Below are positions 47,846 to 58,937 of a DNA stretch of 64,000 nt, in pieces (position 1 is the first letter of the stretch; each line of letters opens with the position of its first letter). The DNA is from Caldilineaceae bacterium (GTDB lineage: Bacteria > Chloroflexota > Anaerolineae > Caldilineales > Caldilineaceae): the NCBI GenBank assembly GCA_022824685.1, contig JAJDZJ010000188.1, forward strand, positions 27,718 through 91,717. The letters are read 5' to 3'. The notes below the pieces were generated by a model that was not told the DNA's origin, did no database searches, and saw only the letters and a list, made by a program, of their open reading frames with translations. The position numbers were made by a program, and so were the translations under genes.

Positions 47846-49183
47846 TCAGGAATTCAGCCTACGGCTTACTGCTGCGGCGTGCCCGCCAAGACCTTCAGTG
47901 CGGGCCAGCGTCTCGGCGGCCGGGCCGATGGCGGCTAGGGCTTTCTCGTTGAGGCCAATCAGGCTTATTAGCTTGACGAAATCGGTCACGTTTATCGGGC
48001 TGGCGAAGCGGGCTGTGCCTCCCGTTGGCATCACATGGCTTGGTCCTGCCGTATAGTCACCCAGAACTTCGAAGCTGCGTTCACCCAGGAAGATGCCCCC
48101 GGCATTCTGCACCTTGTCGATCCAGCGCCATGGATCTTCGACGAGTAGGCATAGGTGCTCCGGCGCGTACTCGTTGGCGAGGGCAAATGCCTCGTCCAAG
48201 GAGTCGGTCACAACGATTCCTGCGCTACGGGCAAAGGTGGCGGCCGCGATCTGACTGCGCTCCAGATGTCCCAATTGGGCGTGGACTGCGGACTGGACCT
48301 CGTGCGCTAATTTCCGACTGGGTGTCAGCAAGACTGCGCTGGCAAGAACGTCGTGCTCGGCCTGGGCCAGGAGGTCGGCGGCGGCCAACTGGGGGTTCGC
48401 TGTTTCATCGGCAACGATGACAGTTTCGGTAGGACCGGGCAGGCCGTCGATCCCAACCAGGCCAAATAACTGCCGTTTCGCCAAAGTAGTGAAGAGGCTG
48501 CCCGGACCACAGATCTTGTCAACGGCAGGGATGGTCTCTGTGCCGAAAGCCATTGCGCCGATTGCCTGTGCGCCTCCGGCAACATAGACGGCATCAACAC
48601 GGGCGACCGTCGCCGCTGCCAGCGTGACCTTGTCCGGGAGGCCGGTGTCCCGCTGGGGCGGCGTAACGACGACCAGTTCCCCCACGTTGGCCACACGCGC
48701 CGGTATGGCGGTCATCAGCAAAGTACTGGGCAGCGGCGCGGTGCCGCCGGGAACGTAGATTCCGACGCGCTCAATGGGCCGTACAAGCTGGCCGACGGTC
48801 CCTTCGTCGTCGTTCTGGATCCAACTCTGATTGGGCTGACGGCGGTGGAAGTTTTCGATTCTCTCAGCCGCCAGAACAAGGGCATCGTAAACCTCAGGGG
48901 CAATGTCTGCAGACTCTCGCAGGACAGTTTGGTGATCGACGCGCAGTTCATCCAGGTTTACGCCGTCCAGCTTTTGCGTCCACCTTCGAACCGCTTCGTC
49001 ACCGCCGGTTCGAACGTCGGCAAGGATTCTTCGAACGGCTTCATCCGGCCCGATACGGGATCCAAAGATGCGTTCATTGCTGTCCAGAATCTCTTCCGGC
49101 AGTTCAAATTCGTCCCAGGGTTGGCGGCGCAGGATAGAAGCGCGGGCGGACTCGGACTCAAGGATAGGGAAGGTCTCATTCAT
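47846..49183 (-). CDS. hisD: Histidinol dehydrogenase
   Basis: The enzyme oxidises histidinol to histidine in two NAD-dependent steps. Visible signatures are [38 protein letters not shown], the catalytic and zinc-site region [18 protein letters not shown], and the late [13 protein letters not shown] and [20 protein letters not shown] 49183 (MNETFPILE) gives a 445-residue protein of normal length. The frame reaches ATG 49273, but that would overlap the upstream trkA-like gene and add a low-complexity leader. It lies between that gene and hisC, all on the minus strand. Confidence 0.94.
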   Translation of the reverse strand: MNETFPILESESARASILRRQPWDEFELPEEILDSNERIFGSRIGPDEAVRRILADVRTGGDEAVRRWTQKLDGVNLDELRVDHQTVLRESADIAPEVYDALVLAAERIENFHRRQPNQSWIQNDDEGTVGQLVRPIERVGIYVPGGTAPLPSTLLMTAIPARVANVGELVVVTPPQRDTGLPDKVTLAAATVARVDAVYVAGGAQAIGAMAFGTETIPAVDKICGPGSLFTTLAKRQLFGLVGIDGLPGPTETVIVADETANPQLAAADLLAQAEHDVLASAVLLTPSRKLAHEVQSAVHAQLGHLERSQIAAATFARSAGIVVTDSLDEAFALANEYAPEHLCLLVEDPWRWIDKVQNAGGIFLGERSFEVLGDYTAGPSHVMPTGGTARFASPINVTDFVKLISLIGLNEKALAAIGPAAETLARTEGLGGHAAAVSRRLNS

Positions 49184-49250
49184 GGCAACGATACGCGCCT
49201 TAGGGGCGATTTCGGGAGGCGAAGATCCGTTGGGCGGGGCCCGTTTGTCG

Positions 49251-50057
49251 TTACTGCCGCAGCCGTTCGGCATCCTCCATGCGGCCCAGAACGACCACGA
49301 TGTCTTCTTCCTTCAGGTTGAAACCGGCGCTGGGGCTGACGATCAGGTCATCGCCTCGGTGCACCGCGATAACGGTCAGCCCATACCGTTGCCGCAAGCT
49401 AAGCTCTGACAGTGAGTGTCCCCAGGTGCTGGGCGGGGCGAGGAGTTCGACGATCCCAACATCGTTTCCCACCTCCAGATAGTCGATCAGGTGATCGATA
49501 GCCATCTTCCGTCCCAGCCGTCTACCCGCCTCATGCTCAGGCAGGATCACCTCGTCTGCTCCGACCTTCAGCAGGATCTCTCTCTGCGTGATGGTCAAAG
49601 CTTTGGCGATCACGCGCTGGACGCCCAGTTGCCGTAGAAGAACGGTCGAGAGTAGATTGTTCTCGAAGTCGGTTCCGATACAGACTAGCCCCGTGTCGAA
49701 GGACTCGACGCCCGCCTGCCGCAATGCGTCAATATTGGTGGCGTCCAACTGTACAACGTGGGGAAGTTCGCCGCTGAGCGCTTGCACGCGGTCGTGGTTC
49801 GAATCGATGGCCAGTACGGTGCGGCCATGCTCAACCAACGTGGTTGCCACCGCGGTCCCGAATCGACCCAGGCCAATCACGACGTATTCGGACTGGCGTC
49901 CCCCTTTTCTGAAGGGCGAGTAGCGCGCCGGCTCTCCTCTGTCCACTTTGTCAGCGATTCCGGCAGATGGCGAGTCTTCGCCGGGATGGGCGGCCGCCTG
50001 AACAGGCATGGGAGCAAACGGGCGAACCATACAACGAGCCAATCGACGAAGAGTCAT
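49251..50057 (-). CDS. TrkA/KtrA-like potassium uptake regulatory protein (RCK domain)
   Basis: The 268-residue protein has an NAD(H)-binding RCK_N domain ([18 protein letters not shown], then [10 protein letters not shown]) and an RCK_C domain ([17 protein letters not shown], then [15 protein letters not shown]). This is the KtrA/TrkA pattern of a cytosolic gating subunit for a K+ transporter. The first 45 or so residues are extra and unconserved, so the true start may lie near residue 45. The membrane subunit (KtrB/TrkH) is not in the window. The gene shares its strand with hisD and hisC, but a functional link is not evident. Confidence 0.88.
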   Translation of the reverse strand: MTLRRLARCMVRPFAPMPVQAAAHPGEDSPSAGIADKVDRGEPARYSPFRKGGRQSEYVVIGLGRFGTAVATTLVEHGRTVLAIDSNHDRVQALSGELPHVVQLDATNIDALRQAGVESFDTGLVCIGTDFENNLLSTVLLRQLGVQRVIAKALTITQREILLKVGADEVILPEHEAGRRLGRKMAIDHLIDYLEVGNDVGIVELLAPPSTWGHSLSELSLRQRYGLTVIAVHRGDDLIVSPSAGFNLKEEDIVVVLGRMEDAERLRQ

Positions 50058-50347
50058 CTATCTGTCCAAGTGACAACAGTAGCCCTAGACCGAGTAGGGT
50101 ATGGCGCTCTTGACGGCCTGCTCTGCATTCGCTGCCATCGGGGCGATTACTCGCATCTTCCTTCCCCCATTCCGTGGCCGGGCATGGCACAATTGCCCGT
50201 CAAGCCGGCAGGCCTTCATGACCGCATTATAGCATAGCCGTGTGGTCTTAACCTTTTCAAACGGGGCATCTCATGATACCATTCGCCACAATTGCATATT
50301 GGAGGCACGGGTTGAAACTATCCTTGAATTGAAGGAAGAACGCAGTG

Positions 50348-51454
50348 ATGTCTGACAGTAATCTGGATTCAACCAGAGTCGCGCTTTATCCAGGCTTCTT
50401 TTCGGAGAGGAAGCGGTCCTTCCTCGAGTGCGGCGAGCTGAAGGCAGCGTTATTTGCCTATGATAGCGGTGTCGCGGCGGTCCAGCTTGAGAACGCTGTG
50501 AGCGAGCTTGTCATGTTGCCGTTTCAGGGCCAGCAGATATGGTCTGCCACTTTCGACGGCAGAGACGTGACGATGAAATCGATGTTCGACCAGCCGCGGT
50601 CAACAGACGACTATCTGCAGACGTACGGCGGATTTCTCCTGCACTGCGGGTTCACCGCAATGGGCGTTCCAACGGAGGAGGATGACCATCCTCTGCACGG
50701 GGAGTTGCCAAACGCGACATTCCAAAAGGCATGGCTTGTGTCGGGCGAAGACGAGGGCGGCCGCTTTATTGGCTTGGGAGGGCAGTACCGGCACACAGTC
50801 GCATTTACACATAACTACACTGCGACGCCAATGGTGAAGCTCTATGCCGGCGCAAAGGAAGCGCAGGTGTCTCTCTGTTGCCGCAACTGCAAAAATACGG
50901 CAATGGAATATATGTACCTTGCCCATGCCAATTACCGGCCCGTGGATGGCGGCCGCATCGTGTACAGCGCCAAGGTTTCGCCGCAGACGGTCCGAGTCCG
51001 GCGCAGCATACCTAGTCATGTCAAACCTGGTCCTGAATATCTGGACTTTCTGAACCGTCTGGGCGATAGTCCAGAGGAACATCATGTTTTGGACCCGAAC
51101 CTCTCGTTCGACCCGGAGCTGGTCTTCAGTATCGACTACGAGGTGGACGCTGAGGGCTGGGCCCATACCTTGCAGGTCCATCCTGACGGTCGCGCAGACT
51201 ATGTTCGCCACAGACCGGAGCAGTTGCCGATTGGAGTCCGTTGGATTAGCCGCACACCGGACCAGGATGCACTTGGCCTGGCGCTACCGTCTACGGCCGA
51301 ACCGGAGGGAAGAGCCGCCGAAATGGCCAAAGGAAATGTCAGGGAGCTGGAGGGCGGCGGCGTCTGGCGGTGCGACTACACTTTAGGGACACTTGACGCC
51401 AACGAAGTTGGACCGGTAGAGGAGAAGATCGCGAGAATAGTCCAGGATTCGTGA
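50348..51454 (+). CDS. DUF4432 family protein (aldose epimerase-like fold)
   Basis: The 368-residue protein resembles the DUF4432 branch of the galactose mutarotase-like superfamily: an early VQLENAVSELVMLPFQGQQI strand pair, GGFLLHCGFTAMG, and a HGELPNATFQ segment with the conserved His. A later MYLAHANYRPVDGG and a C-terminal beta-sandwich follow. The start is ATG 50348 after GAAGGAAG. It probably binds or interconverts a sugar. The neighbours are amino acid genes, so context gives no firm clue, though it would suit the sugar loci in the window. Confidence 0.78.
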   Translation: MSDSNLDSTRVALYPGFFSERKRSFLECGELKAALFAYDSGVAAVQLENAVSELVMLPFQGQQIWSATFDGRDVTMKSMFDQPRSTDDYLQTYGGFLLHCGFTAMGVPTEEDDHPLHGELPNATFQKAWLVSGEDEGGRFIGLGGQYRHTVAFTHNYTATPMVKLYAGAKEAQVSLCCRNCKNTAMEYMYLAHANYRPVDGGRIVYSAKVSPQTVRVRRSIPSHVKPGPEYLDFLNRLGDSPEEHHVLDPNLSFDPELVFSIDYEVDAEGWAHTLQVHPDGRADYVRHRPEQLPIGVRWISRTPDQDALGLALPSTAEPEGRAAEMAKGNVRELEGGGVWRCDYTLGTLDANEVGPVEEKIARIVQDS

Positions 51455-51517
51455 GTCGCGGATATTCCTGAAGGCGTCTTTGCGGACAATGACAGAAAAC
51501 ACATTGGGATGCCCTGA

Positions 51518-52321
<804 letters not shown>

Positions 52322-52478
52322 GCGATTTCTTGAGCGGCTCTCACTTGAAAGATTGGAATGTCTGACTGCTAGAGCAATAGAGGTGGCGACGCGATTCCGT
52401 CAGGTGCGTAAAGGACTGATAGAAGTGACTTGATGCCTTGGGACGACGCGTTGGCCTTCAAGAGCACAAGTACGGGAG

Positions 52479-53693
52479 ATGTGCGGGTACCAGATGGATA
52501 CTGTAAAAAGTTCAATTGACGCGAAGTCGGCTGTACGCAATACGCAGTCTTACGAGTCAGGCGTTGTGCCCCGTCGCGGGGAAACGGTCATGGTTGCCGG
52601 CGAAGGCTGCTGGATGATTGATAGCGAAGGACAACGTTATCTCGATCTAACGTCCTCACAGGGCGTGGCCATGCTCGGGTACAACCATCCCGTCCTGACT
52701 GCGGCGATCCAGGAGCAGGCTGCCCTGATGCATGCATGCCCCAACTTTTTTCACAACGACACGCGTGCAGATTTTCTTAACAAACTGATTACGGCAACGC
52801 CCCTTCACCTGACGCGAGCTTTTCTTGGCAATAGCGGCGCGGAAGCAATCGACGGCGCTATCAAGTTTGCGCGGCTGGCAACAGGGCGAACGGGCATTGT
52901 GGCATTTCGGAACAGCTTCCACGGCCGAACCGTTGGAGCGCTGTCTCTAACCTGGAATCCGAGATACCGCCGCAAATTTGAGCCGTTGCTGCCGGATGTG
53001 AGCCACGTCCCCTTCAACAGGATCGATCTGCTTGACAAGGCCGTTGGCGATGGGACCGCCGCAGTCGTGCTGGAGGTAATCCAGGCAGAGGGCGGTGTTC
53101 ATGTGGGCGAGGGGGATTTCTTGGAAGCTGTCCAGCAGATCTGCCGGGAGCGCGGCGCTAAGCTGGTCATTGACGAGGTTCAGACCGGCTTCGGCCGCAC
53201 GGGCCGCTGGTTTGGCTTCCAGCATTTCGATCTCGAGCCAGACATTATTGCCCTGGCAAAAGGCTTGGGCGGCGGTTTCCCCATGGGCGCGGTCGTCTAC
53301 ACGGACGAGATACAGGAAAGCGTTTTTTCGGGCGCGCATGGCAGCACCTTCGGGGGGAATCCGCTGGCTTGCGCAGCGGGCGCGGCTGCGCTGAGCGTGT
53401 ACCAGGATGGACTGATCGAACAGGCGGAACGGGCTGGTGACCGCTTGCGAGCGGGGTTGGAAACAGCGATTGGAGCGAGAAGAGTCGTGCGTGAGATCCG
53501 CGGCAAGGGCCTACTCATTGGCATTGATCTGCGCACCAAAGCGGTCCCCTTCCTGAAAACTTTGATGGAGACGCACAAGGTGCTGGCGCTTCCGGCTGGC
53601 TCGACCGTGCTCAGGCTGCTTCCGCCGCTGACGATAAGTGATGAAGAGATTGACTTGGCCGTCGAGGCCGTTGCCGCTTCATTGCCGGCCTAG
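52479..53693 (+). CDS. lysJ: [LysW]-aminoadipate semialdehyde transaminase (LysJ/ArgD type)
   Basis: The 404-residue PLP enzyme is a class III (acetylornithine-type) aminotransferase. It shows [72 protein letters not shown] and the PLP lysine in [35 protein letters not shown] near the end is shared with Thermus LysJ. It lies 157 bases after lysZ, which favours the LysW pathway over free acetylornithine. ATG 52479 and ATG 52494 are both possible starts; neither has an ideal ribosome-binding site. Confidence 0.9.
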   Translation: MCGYQMDTVKSSIDAKSAVRNTQSYESGVVPRRGETVMVAGEGCWMIDSEGQRYLDLTSSQGVAMLGYNHPVLTAAIQEQAALMHACPNFFHNDTRADFLNKLITATPLHLTRAFLGNSGAEAIDGAIKFARLATGRTGIVAFRNSFHGRTVGALSLTWNPRYRRKFEPLLPDVSHVPFNRIDLLDKAVGDGTAAVVLEVIQAEGGVHVGEGDFLEAVQQICRERGAKLVIDEVQTGFGRTGRWFGFQHFDLEPDIIALAKGLGGGFPMGAVVYTDEIQESVFSGAHGSTFGGNPLACAAGAAALSVYQDGLIEQAERAGDRLRAGLETAIGARRVVREIRGKGLLIGIDLRTKAVPFLKTLMETHKVLALPAGSTVLRLLPPLTISDEEIDLAVEAVAASLPA

Positions 53694-53735
53694 CCTCGAT
53701 CCCAAGATTTGCTAAGATTTGGAAGGATATATCCG

Positions 53736-54119
53736 ATGAGAATTGCGTATGCAGGCGTTTTTGTAGACGATCAGGAGAAGGCATTGGCCTTTTACACAGA
53801 CATCCTCGGCTTTGTGAAAAAGGTGGATGTGCCCGCGGGGGAATTCAGATGGCTGACCGTTGTGTCGCCTGACAACCAGGACGGAACGGAACTGCTGTTA
53901 GAGCCGAATGCCAATCCTGCTGCCGCGCAGTATCAGAAGGCGATATACGAACAGGGAATCCCCGCAAATTCGTTTGTTGTTGATGACATCCAGGCTGAGT
54001 ATGAAAGGTTGAGAGACCTGGGGGTTGAGTTCAAAGTGGAACCGACCGACTATGGCGCCTACGCAATAGCTTCCTTTGACGATACGTGCGGAAACCTGAT
54101 TCAGATCCAGAGTCATTGA
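53736..54119 (+). CDS. VOC (glyoxalase/dioxygenase) family protein
   Basis: The 127-residue protein has the two beta-alpha-beta-beta-beta modules of the vicinal oxygen chelate fold: IAYAGVFVDDQEKALAFYTD then ILGF, and NSFVVDDIQAEYERLRDLGV then the FDDTCGNLIQIQ metal-ligand end. ATG 53736 is chosen because GGAAGGA lies about 9 bases upstream and it removes a 9-residue unconserved leader. It follows lysJ by 42 bases. The reaction is unknown. Confidence 0.88.
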   Translation: MRIAYAGVFVDDQEKALAFYTDILGFVKKVDVPAGEFRWLTVVSPDNQDGTELLLEPNANPAAAQYQKAIYEQGIPANSFVVDDIQAEYERLRDLGVEFKVEPTDYGAYAIASFDDTCGNLIQIQSH

Positions 54120-54348
54120 GTCAGTGTCGCTTGCGAAGTGGATTGGAATGGGTGCGAGCACCCAGAAATGAAGGGCGCAAGAGGCGATACTGTTTGAAGA
54201 AGGGTCGCCGGGGACTACCGCTTGCCATATTGGAAAACCTGGGCGGATCCCTGGAACAAGGCAAGGGAACCTGGTTTCACCAAGCGAATTGCGTTTGACA
54301 CGAGGCGGTTCCGTGTCTGGCAAACAACAGATATTCGGGAGTCTGAGA

Positions 54349-55443
54349 ATGAGCGATTTCAATCAGAACGGGGCACAGCTGCCAAACGGCGCAGGCAATG
54401 CGGATGGCAGTGCCGGAGAGGATACTGCATTGCACGAGGTCATCGTCATTGGCAGCGGGCCTGCAGGCTGGACCGCGGGCCTGTACGCAGCGCGGGCAAA
54501 CCTTGAGCCGCTGTTGATCACAGGGGACGACTTTGGCGGCCAGGTCAGTATTACCTACGAAGTCGAAAACTACCCGGGATTTCCCGAGGGCTTAAGCGGG
54601 CCCGACCTGGTAGATAAGTTCAAGTCTCAAGCCGAGCGTTTTGGCTGTACAGTCTCCTACGATCACGTCACAGAGATCGTGGTAGACGAGCATCCCTTTA
54701 AGGTGCGCACCGCCCAGAGCCATGAATACAAGACCAAGTCGATCATTCTCTGCACAGGGGCGAGGCCCCGGTTCCTTGAAGTGCCTGGAGAACAGGAGTA
54801 TACCGGCAAAGGCGTGAGTTACTGCGCCACTTGTGACGGTTTCTTTTTCCGGGGCAAGGAGTTGGTCGTAGTCGGAGGGGGGGACAGCGCGCTGGAGGAA
54901 GGGTTGTTCCTGACCAAATTTGCCACCAACGTAAAGATCATCCACCGGAGAGACGAGTTACGCGCCAGCAAGATTTTGCAGGGTCGGGCGTTTGCTCACG
55001 ACAAGATTGAGTTCGTCTGGAATACAGTGGTGACTTCGATCAAAGGTAACGAGAACGGCGTTGTGTCCGGCGTTAAAACTCGCGATACCCTGAACGGTGA
55101 AGAGGGGGAATTGGAAACTGACGGCGTTTTCGTCTATATCGGCCATATTCCCAACAACGACCTTTATCATGGGAAGCTGGACATGGATGAGGACGGGCAC
55201 CTGATTGCCGACCCGATGACGCGGACCAATATTCCCGGCGTGTTTGCGGCGGGTGAAATCGCGGACAAGATCTTCAAACAGGTCGCGACGAGCGTGGGGC
55301 AAGGCTGCGCGGCAGCCATGCAGGCGGAGAAGTTTCTGGCCTCTTTGGAAGCAGAGGGGCTGCCTGATCTGGCCGTAGATCCGCGGGCCTGGCCTACGCC
55401 CGGCGTACCAAGAGAGTCTGCCGACCTGGTGGCAGCCGACTAA
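54349..55443 (+). CDS. trxB: Thioredoxin reductase-like FAD/NAD(P)-disulfide oxidoreductase
   Basis: The 364-residue flavoprotein has an FAD Rossmann motif ([20 protein letters not shown]) and a redox-active CATC in [13 protein letters not shown]. An NADPH motif ([20 protein letters not shown]) and the C-terminal FAD contact ([21 protein letters not shown]) follow. The N-terminus carries about 25 extra residues rich in Asn and Gly. ATG 54349 has GGGAG at good spacing; an upstream TTG does not. It would reduce thioredoxin or a related carrier; no thioredoxin gene is adjacent. Confidence 0.9.
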   Translation: MSDFNQNGAQLPNGAGNADGSAGEDTALHEVIVIGSGPAGWTAGLYAARANLEPLLITGDDFGGQVSITYEVENYPGFPEGLSGPDLVDKFKSQAERFGCTVSYDHVTEIVVDEHPFKVRTAQSHEYKTKSIILCTGARPRFLEVPGEQEYTGKGVSYCATCDGFFFRGKELVVVGGGDSALEEGLFLTKFATNVKIIHRRDELRASKILQGRAFAHDKIEFVWNTVVTSIKGNENGVVSGVKTRDTLNGEEGELETDGVFVYIGHIPNNDLYHGKLDMDEDGHLIADPMTRTNIPGVFAAGEIADKIFKQVATSVGQGCAAAMQAEKFLASLEAEGLPDLAVDPRAWPTPGVPRESADLVAAD

Positions 55444-55521
55444 AGTCGGGGCTCATGGCGGCCAGGACTCCTACAAAATAGAGGCGGCGCTTCGACCGTT
55501 TTAGTTTTTCGCGGAGGCATC

Positions 55522-55548
55522 ATGAGCAGCGAAAGAACGGAACCTTAG
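55522..55548 (+). CDS. Eight-codon upstream reading frame overlapping the murJ start
   Basis: A strong GCGGAGG ribosome-binding site precedes ATG 55522, which opens a frame encoding MSSERTEP and stops at TAG 55546-55548. The last base of that stop is the first base of the GTG that starts the murJ frame. It is either a leader peptide for translational coupling or the true murJ N-terminus displaced by a one-base indel. Confidence 0.45.
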   Translation: MSSERTEP

Positions 55549-57263
55549 TGCCGCCTTCTCCTCGTTTGACAAGTCAACATCAACCAACCGAAACATTGGC
55601 CCGCAGCGCTTCACTGCTTTCGATCGGCGCAGTTGCCAGCAGGGCGCTCGGTCTCGCTCGGGAGATGGTGATTGCCGGCTATTTCGGCGCGACCGGGGCG
55701 GTGAGCGCCTTCACGGTGGCCAGCACCGCGCCAAAAATGCTGTACGATTTCCTGATTGGCGGCATGTTGAGCGCTGCCCTGGTGCCGGTCCTCAGCGACT
55801 ATGCGCGGCTCGAGCGGAACCATTCAGACGCGGAGACGACGGGCGAATCACATGCCAGCTACACGCAGTTTGGACCGAATCCAGAACTGGTGCGGCTGGT
55901 CGGCGCGCTGCTCAGCCTCTCTGTCGTTACACTCGCGGCGTTGGCACTGCTGATGGCAGTCTTTGCCCCCCAGGTTGCCAGCTTGCTGGCGGGTGGCTTT
56001 GATGACTTTGATCCGGCATTGTTGCCATTGACAGCAAGGCTGCTGCGCCTGATGGCGCCGGTCGTTTGGTTCGTGTCGATGGCGGGTGTGTTGACTGCGG
56101 TCCTCTTCGCGCTCCAACGCTTCACGCTGCCGGCACTGGCCTCCGCGGTATACAACCTGGGAATCGTTGCGTCCGCCCCGCTGCTGGCCGGCCGCATCGG
56201 CATCGCCAGCCTGGCCATCGGCGTGCTGGCTGGAAGCCTGGCACAGTTCGGGCTGATGGCTTGGGACGTTCATCGCGCAGGGCTGTCGTTCAGACTCCAG
56301 TGGAGTCATCCCGCCCTGGCCCGCATCGTTAAGCTCTATCTTCCGATTGCGGCTGGGCTGATTGTGGCGCAGTTTCAAGTTGGGCTGGACCGGCGGCTCG
56401 CCAGCGGGACCGGCGTACAGAGCATCGCGTGGATGAGCAAGGCTACTACATTGCAGCAGCTGCCGTTGGGGATGATCAGTGTGGCCATTTCGCTGGCCGC
56501 GCTGCCCAGGCTGAGCCAGCAGTTTGCCGCGGGCGACGAAGACGCCTACCGAGCGACTCTGGCGCGAGGTATGCGCATGGTGCTTGTTCTGATCGCGCCC
56601 CTTCTCCTTGGATTAGGGTTGCTTGCGGAACCGACAGTCCGGCTGCTGTTCGAACGGGGTCAGTTCACGGTTGAGGACAGCGCGATGGTCGTAGTGGCGC
56701 TGGAAGTGTATCTTGTCGGCGCGTTGTTCGCCGCGATTGACTTTCCCCTGATTTATGCATTCTACGCACGCAATAACACCTTGCTGCCAGCGGCGGTGGG
56801 GTTGTTTAGCGTTGTTGTGTACGGTGCGGCGGCGCTGGCGCTGATAGAGGGGCTGGGATTTCTTGGCCTTGTCTGGGCAGATACGGCAAAACAGGCTGCT
56901 CATGCAGTCTCAATGTTGTTGCTCTTGCATTGGAAGGTTGGGCGCGGGAATCGCGCGAGGCGACCGGCGCGTGCCTCCGGGACATCAAAGGGTACGCAGC
57001 GTTGGGCGTTCGGGACGACTGCCCAGACCGTTACCATGATATTGGTTGCGGCTTCCTCGATGGGACTTGCGATTCTGTGGCTGCAGTCGCTTTTCGAGCC
57101 AGGTGGACCGAACTCGCTTGGCAAAGACCTTGCTTTTCTCATGGTCGGCGGAGGCGGCGGGATCGCGGTCTATTTTGGTGTCCTGCTCGCGGCCGGTCAA
57201 CCCGAACTTCGACAGCTGTCCAGAACTGTGCTGGGGCAGGCCGGATTGGCCAGGTCGGAATAG
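55548..57263 (+). CDS. murJ: Lipid II flippase MurJ (MviN family)
   Basis: The 571-residue polytopic protein has about 14 hydrophobic segments and the MurJ pattern: [40 protein letters not shown], the [13 protein letters not shown] segment, a cytoplasmic loop with [20 protein letters not shown], and [17 protein letters not shown]. It would flip lipid-linked peptidoglycan precursor across the membrane. A Ser/Thr/His-rich insertion at about residues 85-108 is unusual. GTG 55548 has no ribosome-binding site of its own and overlaps an eight-codon frame, so initiation probably depends on coupling. Confidence 0.9.
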   Translation: MPPSPRLTSQHQPTETLARSASLLSIGAVASRALGLAREMVIAGYFGATGAVSAFTVASTAPKMLYDFLIGGMLSAALVPVLSDYARLERNHSDAETTGESHASYTQFGPNPELVRLVGALLSLSVVTLAALALLMAVFAPQVASLLAGGFDDFDPALLPLTARLLRLMAPVVWFVSMAGVLTAVLFALQRFTLPALASAVYNLGIVASAPLLAGRIGIASLAIGVLAGSLAQFGLMAWDVHRAGLSFRLQWSHPALARIVKLYLPIAAGLIVAQFQVGLDRRLASGTGVQSIAWMSKATTLQQLPLGMISVAISLAALPRLSQQFAAGDEDAYRATLARGMRMVLVLIAPLLLGLGLLAEPTVRLLFERGQFTVEDSAMVVVALEVYLVGALFAAIDFPLIYAFYARNNTLLPAAVGLFSVVVYGAAALALIEGLGFLGLVWADTAKQAAHAVSMLLLLHWKVGRGNRARRPARASGTSKGTQRWAFGTTAQTVTMILVAASSMGLAILWLQSLFEPGGPNSLGKDLAFLMVGGGGGIAVYFGVLLAAGQPELRQLSRTVLGQAGLARSE

Positions 57264-57363
57264 GCGCTGAACCCCGGCCATTTGTAACTCACCAGCGGGG
57301 AACGGGTCGAATCAAATTTCGATCCCTTTACGCACGGCCCCTTAGTGAACTAATATAGTTGCC

Positions 57364-58815
57364 GTGAACATTCTGCCTCGACCAATTGGCAACGCCTTCA
57401 ACAGAGTGGCCAGACAGCGGCGAACGCTTTTGATGGCTCTCATCGCGCTGCTGGCCGCGCAACTTTACGGCGGCGGCTCCTCGCTGTCTCTTCCCACACG
57501 CGACCATGTTATCAAGGCGGCTGTGGCCCTGCCCGACTTCAACTTCGTCGGGTGGGAACTGGAAGCAGTTCGCCAACTGGTTATTCCTGGACGGCCTATT
57601 GGGCTGGACCAGTTAAATTCAGAAGAAGAATCGAAACTTGTACGCGCATACCTGGACCGGAATGGGCGAATTCGCTCGTTGGAGGAGGAGCTCAGTCGAC
57701 TGGTCGCCAAGAGCCTGCCGGCGTCCGATGAAGAGCTCCGTTCAATCGCCTTGGCTGAAGCCATTGAGCCTGGTTCCAGCGGGTCAAGTGAATCTCATGG
57801 CTCAGGCACGAGCGATGGACTCCGATCTGCGATTGAGGAGGCCCGCCTTGAGCTGGCGGCCTTGCGCCGGCAGCAGACGGCCGAGCGGCCCTTGGTCGAG
57901 GCTGTGCTGCGGCGCCAGGTTCAAGAGGCGTTGCACGATGCCGGGCTGGGTATTCGTGGGATCGTATGGCCCCCGGTTCACTTCGTATTTGTTGAACCCC
58001 CTCTCAAGTTAACGGTCAGCCCTCGGGATCAGATCTCTACGATACACTCTCGCGTGCTGCAGGCCGAATATGATCCGGTTACCCTTGGAGAAAGCGAAAG
58101 CGCGATTGAGGCGCGCACAGATTTGCGCGCCCACATCACTCAGATTGGGGGCATGGCAGTCTATCCGGCGATGGTTGTCGATAGCAGCTCTCTCGAGTGG
58201 GCGCTGAATACAATCGCACATGAGTGGGTGCATCACTATCTCTTCCACTTCCCGTTGGGTCTGCGCTATGCCAGAAACGATGAGGCAACGACACTCAACG
58301 AAACAGTGTCGGATATCGTTGGCAATGAGATCGGCGAAATGGTGGCGCGGCGTTACTATTCTGAGGAGGCGACCGGCCCTGCAAAACCGGCTGAAGAGAC
58401 GCTTGCCGACACTTGCGCGTGTAACGTCGAGGAGCTCGCAGCGCAGGAAAGGGAAATGGAACAGCAGCGTTGGGAGCGATACGGCCGCCCACTCCCATTT
58501 AACTTCCGCCAGGCCATGCGCGAAACCCGATTGCATGTGGATGCACTGCTGGAAGACGGGCTCGTAGAGACTGCCGAGGCCTACATGGAGGCGAGGCGGC
58601 GCTACTTTGTCGAGAAGGGTTACCCGCTGCGCGTTCTGAATCAGGCCTATTTTGCCTTCCATGGCAGCTACGCGACGGGCGCGGCTTCCTCCAGCTCGAT
58701 CGGACCTCAGCTTCAGCAGTTGCGCGCAGAAAGCAGTGACCTGGCCCACTTCCTGCAGCAGGCGCGCTGGTTTAGCAGTCTCGCAGACCTTGAAAGCGCG
58801 TTGGGCGCCCACTGA
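57364..58815 (+). CDS. Membrane-anchored putative zinc metallopeptidase (HExxH), family not recognised
   Basis: The 483-residue protein starts with a basic N-terminus and one hydrophobic segment (LLMALIALLAAQLYGG). A helical region with a Ser/Gly-rich linker (SGSSESHGSGTS) and a LELAALRRQQ coiled stretch follows. The middle carries IAHEWVHHYLFH, an HExxH zinc-binding motif (H286, E287, H290), and 23 residues on TLNETVSDIVGNEIG supplies a likely third ligand, E313. I do not recognise the family. The start is GTG 57364. It lies 100 bases after murJ and faces outward, so an envelope role is possible. Confidence 0.72.
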   Translation: MNILPRPIGNAFNRVARQRRTLLMALIALLAAQLYGGGSSLSLPTRDHVIKAAVALPDFNFVGWELEAVRQLVIPGRPIGLDQLNSEEESKLVRAYLDRNGRIRSLEEELSRLVAKSLPASDEELRSIALAEAIEPGSSGSSESHGSGTSDGLRSAIEEARLELAALRRQQTAERPLVEAVLRRQVQEALHDAGLGIRGIVWPPVHFVFVEPPLKLTVSPRDQISTIHSRVLQAEYDPVTLGESESAIEARTDLRAHITQIGGMAVYPAMVVDSSSLEWALNTIAHEWVHHYLFHFPLGLRYARNDEATTLNETVSDIVGNEIGEMVARRYYSEEATGPAKPAEETLADTCACNVEELAAQEREMEQQRWERYGRPLPFNFRQAMRETRLHVDALLEDGLVETAEAYMEARRRYFVEKGYPLRVLNQAYFAFHGSYATGAASSSSIGPQLQQLRAESSDLAHFLQQARWFSSLADLESALGAH

Positions 58816-58937
58816 GAACGGCCTGGCCGACCAAGTGGGTTCCAACCACTTCGCGCGAAGTGCGAACCGGATAATATAGCGTTTCATCGAGTCTCATCTG
58901 ACCTCGCCCCCTACATCGTTCATTGCAGGAGAACACT

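Noticed and set aside
49785..49810. GTGGTTCGAATCGA, similar to a tRNA T-loop
   Set aside because: It lies inside the trkA-like coding sequence and no cloverleaf arms surround it.
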